From an uncultured Oscillospiraceae bacterium (GTDB lineage Bacteria > Bacillota > Clostridia > Oscillospirales > Oscillospiraceae): DNA of 64,000 nt. Position 1 is the stretch's first letter. Every line of letters begins with the position of its first letter. Positions 41,904-50,937 of this stretch are shown piece after piece. Location: NCBI GenBank assembly GCA_934573735.1, contig CAKTMC010000001.1, forward strand, positions 124,001 through 188,000, written 5' to 3'. A program made the position numbers and the translations under genes. The notes below the pieces were generated by a model. That model was not told the DNA's origin. It searched no databases and saw only the letters and a program-made list of their open reading frames with translations.

Positions 41904-42418
41904 TTCCATATCCTCCTTATCCATTTTTCCAGAGTTCCCTTTATCATGTCTCCGGCCTTATCCCTGTCGGTCTCGGACACGTCTATCCAGTGGATATAGA
42001 AGTAGTCCTGACCCTCCTCCTCGGTGATATCGAGGGTGATGGTGCCGGGGGTGAGGGTGATGGAGTTTGCGAGCATGGCCTCGGGATAGCCGTCCCTGAG
42101 CTTGACGGGAACCTTGACTATGCCGGGATTGATATTTTTGCAGCCGCCGAAGCAGCGCTTTGCAACGTCCCAGTTAGCCTTCAAAAGCTCCCATGCAAAA
42201 ACCGGTATGTACGCGAGCAGAGAGAAAAAATGCACGGGATTAAAGAAATGGAACGCATGCTCATGGATGAAGAAGCGCGCGGAGAACAGGGACACCGCAA
42301 GGCTTACGACCGCACCTGCGGCAAGCTCCTGCGCGCTGAAGTTCCATGTGAGCAATATCCAGAACACGAAGCATACGATGAACGTGGATATCACTGCGGG
42401 AAATCTTGTTTTTTGCAA
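41900..42418 (-). CDS. mbhA: MrpE-like subunit MbhA
   Basis: A 172-residue MrpE-like protein with two or three N-terminal helices and a cytoplasmic C-terminal domain. Family segments: VYIPVFAWELLKANWDVA-type sequence near 70, LANSITLTPGTITLDI near 115, and FYIHWIDV near 139. Start is TTG at 42418, with GGAG 10 bases upstream. First of the Mrp-like genes; 27 bases after hypA. Probably positioned at the edge of the membrane arm. Confidence 0.88.
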   Translation of the reverse strand: MQKTRFPAVISTFIVCFVFWILLTWNFSAQELAAGAVVSLAVSLFSARFFIHEHAFHFFNPVHFFSLLAYIPVFAWELLKANWDVAKRCFGGCKNINPGIVKVPVKLRDGYPEAMLANSITLTPGTITLDITEEEGQDYFYIHWIDVSETDRDKAGDMIKGTLEKWIRRIWK

Positions 42419-42445
42419 GAGGAAACCTCTCCTTCCTGTGTTTTA

Positions 42446-42787
42446 TTACTCCACTTTCAAACTTTCGACAAAGAACTCCCGGCCGGAGGTCATTTTTATC
42501 GCCGTGCTGCGGCATTCCGGGCAGCAGGCGCTTTTTCTGTCCGCCTCGCCCTCATGGCCGCACTCAAGACAGCGAAACCGCGCCTCGACCGGCTCTATCA
42601 CGAGCGCCGCCCGCTCGGCAACGGAACCCGCCGCCGCTATCGGGAAGAACTCCCGCAGGCACTCCGGCACGATGCCGGAGTATTCGCCCACTCGCAGAGT
42701 TATCTCAAGCACGTTTTTGAAGCCGCTTTTTTCGGCCTCGGAGTTTACGATGTCGATAATTCCCTTTGTCAATGCCAGCTCGTGCAT
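42446..42787 (-). CDS. hypA: Hydrogenase nickel-insertion protein HypA
   Basis: Delivers nickel to the hydrogenase large subunit. 113 residues beginning MHEL, whose histidine 2 binds nickel, and carrying a zinc site from CLECG and CCPEC near 74-92. HypA usually works with the GTPase HypB, which is not in the window. The gene is inserted inside the structural operon, between the large subunit and the membrane module, just one base after the large subunit stop. Confidence 0.93.
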   Translation of the reverse strand: MHELALTKGIIDIVNSEAEKSGFKNVLEITLRVGEYSGIVPECLREFFPIAAAGSVAERAALVIEPVEARFRCLECGHEGEADRKSACCPECRSTAIKMTSGREFFVESLKVE

Positions 42788-42788
42788 C

Positions 42789-43871
42789 TTATCTGTCCAG
42801 ACAGCTAAAGCAGGGGTCGATGCTGGCGATTATAAGTCCCGCATCCGCCACGGTGTTGCCGCGAAGCATATGCGGCACGGTGGGGGTATTCTTGTAGGAC
42901 GGGACGTGTATGCTGACGCGATGATTATTAAATCCGCCGTCGCCGACGACCATGTGGCTGAGCTGACCGCGCGGAGCCTCATGTCTTGCAACCGACTGCC
43001 CCTCCTGTATCTTCACAAGCTTATTGCCGAGATTTATCGGCGTATCGGGCAGAGTCTCAAGCGCCTGACGGATGATTTTAATACTCTCATAGCATTCAAG
43101 AGCGCGTACAACGACTCTTGCAAACACGTCGCCGCTGTCAACCACGGGAATGTCGAAGTCGAAGTCATCGTAGGAGGAGTAGGGCGCGTCCTTGCGGACG
43201 TCTATCTTCACGCCGGAGGCTCTCGCGTGAGGTCCGACAGCGCCCATACGCAGCGCGTCCTCGCGCGTCAGAATGCCAACGCCCTTGGTGCGCATGGCGA
43301 TGGTCTTATCGGTCAGCGCGATCTCGGTTATCCTGTCAAGCGGAGCCTTGAGCTTGTCGCAGGCGGCAAGCAGCTCGCGGCGCAGTTCGTCGCTGATATC
43401 GCGTCTCGCGCCGCCTATGGTGACCATGGCGTAGTTTACGCGGTTGCCGGTCATTTTCTCAAGCAGATCCATAACAAGCTCGCGCTCGTCCCAGATATGC
43501 ATGAACATGCTGTCGTGCCCGATTATGTGACAGGCGATGCCGAGCCACAGAAAATGCGAGTGCAGCCTTTCAAGCTCTGCGGTGATAACGCGGATATACT
43601 GACCGCGCTTCGGCACCTCCAGACCGTTGATGCTCTCAACGCACAGCGCATAGGTCAGCGCGTGGGAGTGCGAGCAGATACCGCAGACGCGCTCGACCAA
43701 AACAAGCGTCTGTATGGCGTTGCGCTCGGTGGCAAGCTTCTCGATGCCGCGGTGATTATAGCCGACAAACACCTCCGCATCGCGGATGACCTCGCCCTCG
43801 GTATAGAGCTTTGCGTGTATCGGCTCCTCCAGCGCGGGGTGGTAGGGGCCTATGGGGACTATGTAGCTCAT
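42789..43871 (-). CDS. mbhL: [NiFe] hydrogenase large subunit (MbhL/EchE-like)
   Basis: Catalytic subunit with the NiFe site. 360 residues, NuoD-like fold. Both nickel cysteine pairs are intact: RVCGICSHSH near 62-71 and DPCFSCLDR at the very C-terminus, so it is a hydrogenase and not a NuoD or Mbs-type relative. No peptide follows the second motif, so no maturation protease should be needed, and none is encoded here. Overlaps the NuoC-like gene by four bases. Reaction: reversible proton reduction with ferredoxin electrons. Confidence 0.95.
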   Translation of the reverse strand: MSYIVPIGPYHPALEEPIHAKLYTEGEVIRDAEVFVGYNHRGIEKLATERNAIQTLVLVERVCGICSHSHALTYALCVESINGLEVPKRGQYIRVITAELERLHSHFLWLGIACHIIGHDSMFMHIWDERELVMDLLEKMTGNRVNYAMVTIGGARRDISDELRRELLAACDKLKAPLDRITEIALTDKTIAMRTKGVGILTREDALRMGAVGPHARASGVKIDVRKDAPYSSYDDFDFDIPVVDSGDVFARVVVRALECYESIKIIRQALETLPDTPINLGNKLVKIQEGQSVARHEAPRGQLSHMVVGDGGFNNHRVSIHVPSYKNTPTVPHMLRGNTVADAGLIIASIDPCFSCLDR

Positions 43872-44266
43872 TGCTGCTCCTCCTTCAGGTTTTTATCGAC
43901 AAGCTCCTTGAGCGGCATGACAAGTATCTGTCCCTTGCCCTGCGTTTCGAGCATATCCTCCGGCAGGAACAGACGCTTTGAAACGTCCAGTCCCTCAAAT
44001 TCGATGCCCATAAGCTCGTTTAGCTCCCGCTCCGGCCACGCGGCCGCCGTGTCGTAAATGCCGGAAATGCTCGGCAGCTTCATCTCCCCCACAACGTGGT
44101 AGGACTCCACCGCCGGGTCCACCGCGTAGTCATAGGAGACGTCAGCCTCGCCATCCTTGTTATAAAATGCGTGGATCATAACAAGGTAGCGGCCTTCCTT
44201 CCGCATTCGCTCTGCAACGGGTACTATCTCGTCCTTGCCGATAATGATTTTCTTGTACTCTTGCAT
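43868..44266 (-). CDS. mbhK: NuoC-like hydrogenase subunit (MbhK/EchD-like)
   Basis: 132-residue subunit homologous to the NuoC domain, which packs on the large subunit. Core segments: RYLVMIHAFYNKDGEADVSY near 27 and the NuoC hallmark AAWPERELNELMGIEFEG near 75-92, then KRLFLPEDM. First gene of the hydrogenase structural cluster, 51 bases after hypE, with an AGAGGTGA site before the ATG. Confidence 0.9.
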   Translation of the reverse strand: MQEYKKIIIGKDEIVPVAERMRKEGRYLVMIHAFYNKDGEADVSYDYAVDPAVESYHVVGEMKLPSISGIYDTAAAWPERELNELMGIEFEGLDVSKRLFLPEDMLETQGKGQILVMPLKELVDKNLKEEQQ

Positions 44267-44317
44267 TCAATTCACCTCTCATTAACGCTTTATGTACAAT
44301 AAAAAATTATTTGCTGT

Positions 44318-45313
44318 TTAACATATTCTCGGAAGCTGCGCGCCGCTGAGCTTCTGCATTATGCGGCTGCCGCCAAGCTCCGTATGCATGACCACCTTGC
44401 CGGGATACCTCCCGCTCACCTCGCCGATTATCTCCGCGTCGCGTCCGAACTCATGTCCGCGCATCGCCGTGAGTATCGTCTCCGCATCCTCAGGCGGAAC
44501 GACGGCGAGCAGCTTTCCCTCGTTTGCGCAGTACATCGGGTCAAGCCCCAGCATATCGCAGGCGGCGCGAACCTCGCCGCGCACGGGTATTTTGCCCTCC
44601 CAAAGCTCTATGCCGAGCGCCGTGCCCTCGACAAATTCACTGAGCGTCGTCGCAGCGCCGCCGCGCGTCGGGTCTCTCAGCACGCGCACTCTGCCGCTTG
44701 CAAGAATAGTCTCGCATAGCCCGTTGAGCGGCGCACAGTCAGACATTACATTGCCCTGCACCATGCCGCTGCGCGCAAGCATGACCGCCGTGCCGTGATC
44801 GCCAACGGTTCCGGAGACGATGACCTTATCGCCCGGGCATATCGCCTTCGGGCTAAGTCCCGGATGCTTCAAAAAGCCGATACCGGCCGTATTTATATAA
44901 ATCTTGTCGCCCCGGCCGCGCTCCACGACCTTGGTATCTCCGGTGACGACCTGCACGCCGGCCTTCTCCGCCGCCTCACGCATTGCGTCCACAACGCGCC
45001 GGAGCTCCTCGGTCGAAAAGCCCTCCTCGATTATAAAGGCAGAGCTTAAATACCTCGGCTCACCGCCGCACATCGCAATGTCGTTTACCGTGCCGCAGAC
45101 GGCAAGCTTACCGATGCTGCCGCCGGGGAAGCTTATCGGGTCCACGACAAAGCTGTCGGTCGAAAATACAAGTCTATCCGCGCCGGGCAGTATCGCGCCG
45201 TCGCCAAGCTCGCTCAGCGCAGGATTGTCCAGCGCCGGGACTATCATGCTTTCTATCAGGCGGGAGGTCTTTTTCCCTCCGCTGCCGTAGTCAAGAGTAA
45301 TTATCTCGTCCAT
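44318..45313 (-). CDS. hypE: Hydrogenase maturation protein HypE
   Basis: Dehydrates the S-carbamoyl group passed from HypF to form the cyanide ligand of the NiFe site. 331 residues. N-terminal ITLDYGSGGKKTSRLI, DSFVVDPISFPGG, GTVNDIAMCGG, and RDPTRGGAATTLSEF near 205 show the PurM-like ATP-binding fold. It ends in LPRIC, the essential C-terminal cysteine. SelD has a similar fold but lacks this tail. I start at the ATG at 45313 (MDEIITLD), as the longer frame overlaps hypD. Confidence 0.96.
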   Translation of the reverse strand: MDEIITLDYGSGGKKTSRLIESMIVPALDNPALSELGDGAILPGADRLVFSTDSFVVDPISFPGGSIGKLAVCGTVNDIAMCGGEPRYLSSAFIIEEGFSTEELRRVVDAMREAAEKAGVQVVTGDTKVVERGRGDKIYINTAGIGFLKHPGLSPKAICPGDKVIVSGTVGDHGTAVMLARSGMVQGNVMSDCAPLNGLCETILASGRVRVLRDPTRGGAATTLSEFVEGTALGIELWEGKIPVRGEVRAACDMLGLDPMYCANEGKLLAVVPPEDAETILTAMRGHEFGRDAEIIGEVSGRYPGKVVMHTELGGSRIMQKLSGAQLPRIC

Positions 45314-45335
45314 GTTATCCACCATGCATTTCAGG

Positions 45336-46409
45336 CTATATGCTCTGATATTTATACGCTGCGGCGCAGGCGCCCTCGGAGGACACCATGCAGGGTCCGA
45401 CCGGATCCTCCGGCGTACAGCGTGCGCCGAACATCGGGCACTCCTGCGGAGCAATCCTTCCGCATATCACGTCCCCGCAGCGGCAGGGGCTTGGCATGCC
45501 CTCGCCGTACTCCACGGCGAATTTCTTCTCGGCGTCAAACTCTGCAAGCTCGTCTCGCAGTGTAAGCCCGCTCGCATCAATCGCGCCAAGGCCGCGCCAT
45601 AGGTCACGGCGCGGGACGAAGCACTCGTTTATTATCTTCTGCGCAAGCGGATTCCCCTCCGGGGCGACTGCACGCTTATATTCATTCTCAATTCTCGGCT
45701 CGCCGTCCGCTATCTGCTTTAAAAGCAGGTACACGGCGGTCAAGATATCCTCCGGCTCGAAGCCGCTTATCACCGCAGGCATACCGCAGTCCTGCGGCAA
45801 AAACTCAAAGCCGCGCTCACCGATTATCGTCGCCACATGGCCGGGGCAGAGGAAGCCCTGAATGTTAAAGTCCGCCGTCCGCATCAGCGCGCGCAGTGCC
45901 GGCTCCACGGTTTTGAGCATGGACCAGACCGAGAAGTTCTTCACTCCCGCGTCCCGCGCCGTCAAAACCGCGGCGGCGGTGCCGGGGGCGGTAGTCTCAA
46001 AGCCTACGCCGAGGAAAACCACCTCACGCCCGGGATTATTCCTTGCAAGCTCTATCGCGTCGATGGGCGAATACACTATCTCGACTCTTGCGCCGAGGGC
46101 GCGGCGGCGCTGTAGGCTGTCCCCCGGACGGCTGCCCGGAACGCGGAGCATATCGCCGTAGCTTGCAATAATAATATCCTGCCGCATCGAAAGCTCCAGC
46201 ACCGCGTCGATGACGGCGGCGGGTGTAACGCAGACGGGGCAGCCGGGACCTGAGAGCAGGCAAATGTTCTCGGGCAGCATACTGCGTATGCCGGACTTGG
46301 CTATTGCCATTGTATGCGTACCGCAGACCTCCATGATGCGGGTCTCCCCCAGCGGGAGCTCTGCCATTTTCTCGACTATTCTCTTAACGGCGCTTTTATC
46401 GGAGGGCAT
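45336..46409 (-). CDS. hypD: Hydrogenase maturation protein HypD
   Basis: Iron-sulfur scaffold on which the Fe(CN)2CO group is assembled with HypC. 357 residues. MEVCGTHTMAIAKSG near 24, SGPGCPVCVTP near 52, and GVGFETTAPGTAA near 138 are the catalytic motifs. The C-terminal region holds the [4Fe-4S] cysteines (CRCGDVICG, CPMFG, CTPEDPVGPCMVSSEGAC). The ATG at 46409 lies inside the end of hypC with GGGAGGAG 7 bases upstream. Confidence 0.96.
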   Translation of the reverse strand: MPSDKSAVKRIVEKMAELPLGETRIMEVCGTHTMAIAKSGIRSMLPENICLLSGPGCPVCVTPAAVIDAVLELSMRQDIIIASYGDMLRVPGSRPGDSLQRRRALGARVEIVYSPIDAIELARNNPGREVVFLGVGFETTAPGTAAAVLTARDAGVKNFSVWSMLKTVEPALRALMRTADFNIQGFLCPGHVATIIGERGFEFLPQDCGMPAVISGFEPEDILTAVYLLLKQIADGEPRIENEYKRAVAPEGNPLAQKIINECFVPRRDLWRGLGAIDASGLTLRDELAEFDAEKKFAVEYGEGMPSPCRCGDVICGRIAPQECPMFGARCTPEDPVGPCMVSSEGACAAAYKYQSI

Positions 46410-46617
46410 TTTCAAGCTCCTCCCATGCGGCGATATCATCCAGCGCCTGACTCTCGGGCAGACGCTCGATAGCAAAGCCGGCGTGGACTATGACATAGTC
46501 CCCAAGCTTTGGCTCCGGGATAAAATCGACCCTTATCTCGCGGCTGACGCCCATTGCCTCAGCCACGGCTGTTTTTCCGTTGAGCTCGCATATTTTCAGC
46601 GGCACTGCCAAGCACAT
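46396..46617 (-). CDS. hypC: Hydrogenase maturation chaperone HypC
   Basis: 73-residue chaperone that carries the iron centre with HypD to the large subunit. It begins MCLAVPLKI, with cysteine 2 being the essential ligand, and has the usual small beta-barrel pattern (VDFIPEPKLGDYVIVHAGFA). Three bases after hypF stop; overlaps hypD by 14 bases. Confidence 0.95.
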   Translation of the reverse strand: MCLAVPLKICELNGKTAVAEAMGVSREIRVDFIPEPKLGDYVIVHAGFAIERLPESQALDDIAAWEELENALR

Positions 46618-46620
46618 CTT

Positions 46621-48864
46621 CTATTTCCTTTCAAGCCGATACTGCGCTGCCATGATCTGACCGAGGGATATACCCTCATCGTTTGTCGAAACGCGGCTGT
46701 GATGATAGACCCTGAAGCCCGCAGCGCGCAGCTTCTCCGGCAGACGCTTCATCAGATACATATTCTGAAACGTCCCGCCCGAAAGCACGACGCTTTCTAT
46801 CCCCGTCTCGGCACGAGCCGAGCTGCACTGGCGGACGGCCATGTCGATAAGCGTATTCATAAACCTTGCCACCATCGCGCCGGTCTCCGCCCCGGCGGAG
46901 CTTTCGGAGACTATCTCCCTGATCATATCCCGCCAGTCAAAGCGCAGAGGGCTTCCGTTGAGCGCATATGTATATATTCCGTTTTCGTATTTATCCGCGG
47001 CGGCCTCAAGCAGCACCGCGCCCTGACCCTCATAGGAGCAGCGGCGTTTTATGCCGAGTATGGCGGCAACGCCGTCAAAAAGCCGCCCCATACCGGAGGA
47101 AAGCGGGCAATTCAGTCCCGCGTCCAGCATCCTTTCGTAGCTCTCCGCAGCGCTTATCCACGGGAAGGCTCCCGTATCGAGCCCGGACTCCCGCAGCAGC
47201 GCGAAGGCGACGCGCTCCGTCTCCTTGGCAGCCCGGTCACCGCCGATAAGCGGTATTGCGCGGATGCTTCCCCGGCGCTCAAAGCCGGAGTAATCCCCGC
47301 TCAGGCACTCGGCGCCCCAGGTCGTGCCATCCGTGCCGTAGCCGATCCCGTCCCATATAAGACCGATGACCGGCTCGTTTATTCCGTTATCCGCCATGCA
47401 GGCAGCCATGTGCGCATGGTGATGCTGCACCTGCACAAGCGGTATTCCGTCCTCCTCGGCACGCGCCATGGCGTATGAGGTGGACATATAATCCGGGTGC
47501 ATATCGCAGACGACAGCACACGGAACAATATCGAACAGCCTTTCAAAATGCCGTATCTGCTGCTCGTAATTTTCTAATGTCTCCATGTTTTTCAAATCGC
47601 CTATGTGCTGGCTTTGAAAAACGTAGTCTTCCTTTGACAGGCAAAAGCTCGCCTTCTGCTCCGCGCCGCAGGCCAGAATTCGGCTCCTGCTCTCCGGCAG
47701 CTTCACCGGGAAGGGCACATAGCCGCGTGAGCGCCGCGCGGGATATTCCTTGCCGTCCACGACCCAGCACAGCGAGTCGTCACAGCGGGTCTGAATTTCG
47801 CGGTCATGCAGTAAAAAGCCGTCCGCAATGCCGTGCAGCTTTTCCACGGCCTCGGCATTTTTGTACATGATGGGCGTATCGGACAGGTTTGCGCTCGTCA
47901 TGATGAGCATATCTATATCGTCGCCGAACAGCAAATAGTGCAGCGGCGTATATGGCAGCATGACGCCGACATAATTATTTTCGCTGATATGCTCCATGCC
48001 GTGCTCGCGTTTTTCAAGCAATACGATGGGGCGGCGGAAGCCCGTGAGTATTTTTTCCTCCTCGGGCGTGACGCGGCATATCTTCTTTGCCGTTTCAAGG
48101 TCGCGGCACATTATCGCAAAGGGCTTCTCGTCGCGCTGCTTGCGCCGGCGCAGCCGTAACGCAACCTCTCCGTCCGAGCAGGAGCAGGCAAGATGCATAC
48201 CGCCCAGCCCCTTGACGGCGATTATCTTCCCGCCCTTGACGTATTCACGCGCAAGCTCTATCGCGTCGCCCTCAAGCCTCTTACCCTCCTCGTCGAGGAA
48301 GAACACCTGCGGCCCGCAGACGGGGCAGCAGTCGGGTTGAGCGTGATAGCGCCTGTCCTCAATATCGTGGTATTCCCTGTCGCAGTCGGGGCACATGGGA
48401 AACTCGCTCATCGAGGTCTTGCAGCGGTCGTATGGCACGTCCTTTATAATAGTAAAGCGCGGACCGCAGTTGGTGCAGTTTATAAACGGATATTTATACC
48501 GCCGGTCCTTCCGGTCGCGCAGCTCACGCAGACAATCATCACAGATGCAGATATCCGGCGAGATGAGCGTATCGCGGAAGGCCTCGGTTTTACTTTTAAG
48601 TATTTTGAAATCGGGATAATTCTTGAGCTCCGCCGAATACTCGGCCTCGATGCTCTCTATCACGGCAAGCTTGGGCGCGCGCAGCGGCAGCGCGGCGGTG
48701 AAGCGCTCCAGCGTATCGCGCTCACCCTCAAGCTCCAGCTCAACGCCGGAGGAGGTGTTTTTAATAAATCCGCGCAGACCGAACTCCTGTACAAGCTTAT
48801 GTATAAATGGGCGGAAGCCCACACCCTGCACGATGCCGTGTATTTTCAGCTCTTCTCTTTCCAA
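46621..48864 (-). CDS. hypF: Carbamoyltransferase HypF
   Basis: Makes the carbamoyl group for the cyanide ligands from carbamoyl phosphate. 747 residues: N-terminal acylphosphatase domain (GIVQGVGFRPFIHKL), paired zinc fingers (CDDCLREL, CTNCG, CPDCDREY, CPVCG), a YrdC domain (about 195-380), and a Kae1-like domain with HHHAHMAACMADNG near 475 and LSGGTFQNMYLM near 705. The start is TTG at 48864 with GGGAG about 10 bases upstream. First gene of the 13-kb operon. Confidence 0.96.
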   Translation of the reverse strand: MEREELKIHGIVQGVGFRPFIHKLVQEFGLRGFIKNTSSGVELELEGERDTLERFTAALPLRAPKLAVIESIEAEYSAELKNYPDFKILKSKTEAFRDTLISPDICICDDCLRELRDRKDRRYKYPFINCTNCGPRFTIIKDVPYDRCKTSMSEFPMCPDCDREYHDIEDRRYHAQPDCCPVCGPQVFFLDEEGKRLEGDAIELAREYVKGGKIIAVKGLGGMHLACSCSDGEVALRLRRRKQRDEKPFAIMCRDLETAKKICRVTPEEEKILTGFRRPIVLLEKREHGMEHISENNYVGVMLPYTPLHYLLFGDDIDMLIMTSANLSDTPIMYKNAEAVEKLHGIADGFLLHDREIQTRCDDSLCWVVDGKEYPARRSRGYVPFPVKLPESRSRILACGAEQKASFCLSKEDYVFQSQHIGDLKNMETLENYEQQIRHFERLFDIVPCAVVCDMHPDYMSTSYAMARAEEDGIPLVQVQHHHAHMAACMADNGINEPVIGLIWDGIGYGTDGTTWGAECLSGDYSGFERRGSIRAIPLIGGDRAAKETERVAFALLRESGLDTGAFPWISAAESYERMLDAGLNCPLSSGMGRLFDGVAAILGIKRRCSYEGQGAVLLEAAADKYENGIYTYALNGSPLRFDWRDMIREIVSESSAGAETGAMVARFMNTLIDMAVRQCSSARAETGIESVVLSGGTFQNMYLMKRLPEKLRAAGFRVYHHSRVSTNDEGISLGQIMAAQYRLERK

Positions 48865-48915
48865 GACAGCCGTTCTCCCGTCGCCATAGATTGTTAATTA
48901 TCAGACGATACTAAT

Positions 48916-48944
48916 ATTATATGTTCTTTTCGCTATATATGCAA
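48916..48944 (-). promoter_or_regulatory. Promoter of the hyp-mbh operon
   Basis: TTGCAT (48939-48944) and TATAAT (48916-48921) on the minus strand with a 17-base spacer, 52 bases upstream of hypF. The start region is AT-rich. Confidence 0.75.
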
Positions 48945-48996
48945 TAGTTTTTTGTATGCTGATGAATGATTTTTGAGCAAAATGCACTTTTTCACT

Positions 48997-49039
48997 ATTT
49001 CTTAGCGAAATCTTAGCGCATATTTTTCATTTCTTAACG
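48997..49039. promoter_or_regulatory. Three phased 11-bp repeats upstream of the hyp promoter
   Basis: ATTTCTTAGCG (48997-49007), AAATCTTAGCG (49008-49018) and ATTTCTTAACG (49029-49039) are in one orientation, 11 and 21 bases apart, that is one and two helical turns. The nearest copy is 52 bases upstream of the -35 box on the leftward strand. This is the layout of binding sites for response regulators or other dimeric activators. The rest of the 380-base gap (48865-49243) holds the promoter and the symporter terminator. Confidence 0.55.
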
Positions 49040-49187
49040 CCGTACAATCAGTATAGACCCATATGTCTATCTTCGCAAGAAAAGTAATTTTTTTGACACA
49101 GAATTTTGCGTTTTTCGTCAGATTTGTCTTTATGTACAGACAATTACAATGGATATCTGTCAACAGTCAGGCTAATTTATAGCAAAA

Positions 49188-49212
49188 AACGGCCGCCGTA
49201 TCGGCGGCCGTT
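49188..49212 (-). terminator. Terminator of the sodium-dependent symporter gene
   Basis: A perfect 11-bp inverted repeat (49188-49198 with 49202-49212) and 3-base loop, very GC-rich, followed on the leftward strand by T6. It is 31 bases after the symporter stop. Confidence 0.9.
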
Positions 49213-49243
49213 CAAGCTGACAATATATTTTTATTTATAATCT

Positions 49244-50794
49244 TTATTTTACGTTCTGGTTCGCGGGCTTCTTGTTGCCTGCTGCGGCAACTATCCAGAA
49301 GAGGACGAGCAGAACGCCGGAGATTATGTACATCGTGTTCGGGTTTGCCTTGTTGAAGAAGGACTGGAGCTGACCTGCAAGAACGAAGGCCATGACGATG
49401 GGCACGACGAACATAATGCATACCTTATAGAATACGTCGAAGAACTTGGAGTTCTCACCGCTGTGTATCTCATCGAGCACATAATTGGGCTTGAGCTCCC
49501 AGCCTATCATCAGAGACATGAGCATTGCGCCGAGAGGCATTGCAATACCCTCAGACCAGCAGTCCATGAAGTCGAGGAAGCAGTCGTTCCATGCCTGATC
49601 GCCCCAGAACTTGAACACACCCGAGGAGCCCAGACCGTCAACCGCGACGAGAGTAGCCTCAATGAGGATAAGAGCGGAGACCCAAAGGGTGACCCTGGTG
49701 CGCTCCGGAGACTTGCCCGCTTCTATGCGCTTGTCGATGAAGTGGGTAGCCATAACCTCCATCAGGGAGATTGCGGAGGAGATAGCGGCGAGGATAACGA
49801 GCAGATAGAAGATGATGCCGAACAGAGGACCGGTGGGACCCATGTTGTAGAAAACGTCCTGCAGGGTGACGAACAGGAGACCGGGGCCGCTGAGGGTAAT
49901 CTCGGCATAGGGAGTGCCGTTTGCGATACCGTTTGCAACGGCTGCGGGGATGACCGCAAGACCAGCCATAATAGCAACGAGGGTATCGGCAAAGACGATG
50001 ACGCCGGCATTTTTGACTATGTTATCCTTCTTTTCAAGATAAGAGCCGTAGGTGACCATTGCGCCCATTGCAAGCGACAAGGAGAAGAACATCTGACCGC
50101 CTGCGGTACCGAGAATTTCGATAAAGCCGGGGCTCTTTTCGATAAAGCCCGCCTGAACCGCGTAGCCGGGGACGAACATAAACTTGAGGCCTTCCGCCGA
50201 GCCGGGGAGGGAGAGTGCGCGCGCGATAACGATAACGAGCATGACAAACAGTGCGGGCATACCGATTTTATTGAACTTTTCAATACCGCTCGAGATGCCG
50301 CCCTTGACTATGACCATGCAGATGCCGAGGAAGAGCGCCGTGAATATTGCAGCGCCGAAGGGAGCCTTGAGCATCGCGGTGAATACTGCGCCGCCGCCCG
50401 CGGTGCCGCCGAGGCTGTTGCTGAGGTCAAAGCTGAGCTCCGCCATGTTAAGCGCCGTGTACTGGATGCAGTAGCCGCCGAGCACGGAATAAAAGCTCAT
50501 AATAAGGAAGGGGGCGATGACGCCCAGCCAGCCGAGCCATGCAAACTTCTTGGTCGCCGCCTGATACGCCGCTATAACGCCTTTGCCGGTTTTACGACCG
50601 AGGGCAAGCTCGCTGCACATGATTATCATGCCAACGAAAACTGCGAGGGCAAGGTAAATGAGCAGGAACGCAAAGCCGCCGCACTTACCCATCTTGTAGG
50701 GAAATCCCCAGATGTTGCCGAGGCCCACTGCGGAGCCTACTGCCGCCATGATGAAGCCAAATGTGCTTCCCCATGAACCTCTTTCATTCTCCAT
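49244..50794 (-). CDS. Sodium:neurotransmitter symporter family transporter
   Basis: A 516-residue secondary transporter of the NSS (LeuT-like) family, which imports amino acids or related compounds with sodium. The N-terminal GSTFGFIMAAVGSAVGLGNI gives the unwound helix-1 sodium/substrate site, followed by WGFPYKMGKCGGFAFL. About 12 helices follow. The gene is transcribed divergently from a LysR-type regulator 143 bases away, so the regulator probably controls it. The substrate cannot be read from sequence. AGGAGAG lies upstream of the ATG. Confidence 0.92.
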   Translation of the reverse strand: MENERGSWGSTFGFIMAAVGSAVGLGNIWGFPYKMGKCGGFAFLLIYLALAVFVGMIIMCSELALGRKTGKGVIAAYQAATKKFAWLGWLGVIAPFLIMSFYSVLGGYCIQYTALNMAELSFDLSNSLGGTAGGGAVFTAMLKAPFGAAIFTALFLGICMVIVKGGISSGIEKFNKIGMPALFVMLVIVIARALSLPGSAEGLKFMFVPGYAVQAGFIEKSPGFIEILGTAGGQMFFSLSLAMGAMVTYGSYLEKKDNIVKNAGVIVFADTLVAIMAGLAVIPAAVANGIANGTPYAEITLSGPGLLFVTLQDVFYNMGPTGPLFGIIFYLLVILAAISSAISLMEVMATHFIDKRIEAGKSPERTRVTLWVSALILIEATLVAVDGLGSSGVFKFWGDQAWNDCFLDFMDCWSEGIAMPLGAMLMSLMIGWELKPNYVLDEIHSGENSKFFDVFYKVCIMFVVPIVMAFVLAGQLQSFFNKANPNTMYIISGVLLVLFWIVAAAGNKKPANQNVK

Positions 50795-50937
50795 AATAGC
50801 TCTCCTTTACATTATTAAGTTGACTCTAAACGAATTTTAACATTGTCCTTGCAATTTGCAAAGTTCTGAATTATTATATATGTGATTAAAAACTTTCATG
50901 GATATATTTTATCAATAAGAAAGCGAAATAATTAACA

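Noticed and set aside
42789..43871. Complex I NuoD or a non-hydrogenase Mbs subunit
   Set aside because: Both NiFe cysteine pairs are intact (CGIC and DPCFSC).
44318..45313. Selenophosphate synthase SelD
   Set aside because: The fold is similar, but the chain ends in PRIC and the gene lies in the hyp operon, so HypE is correct.
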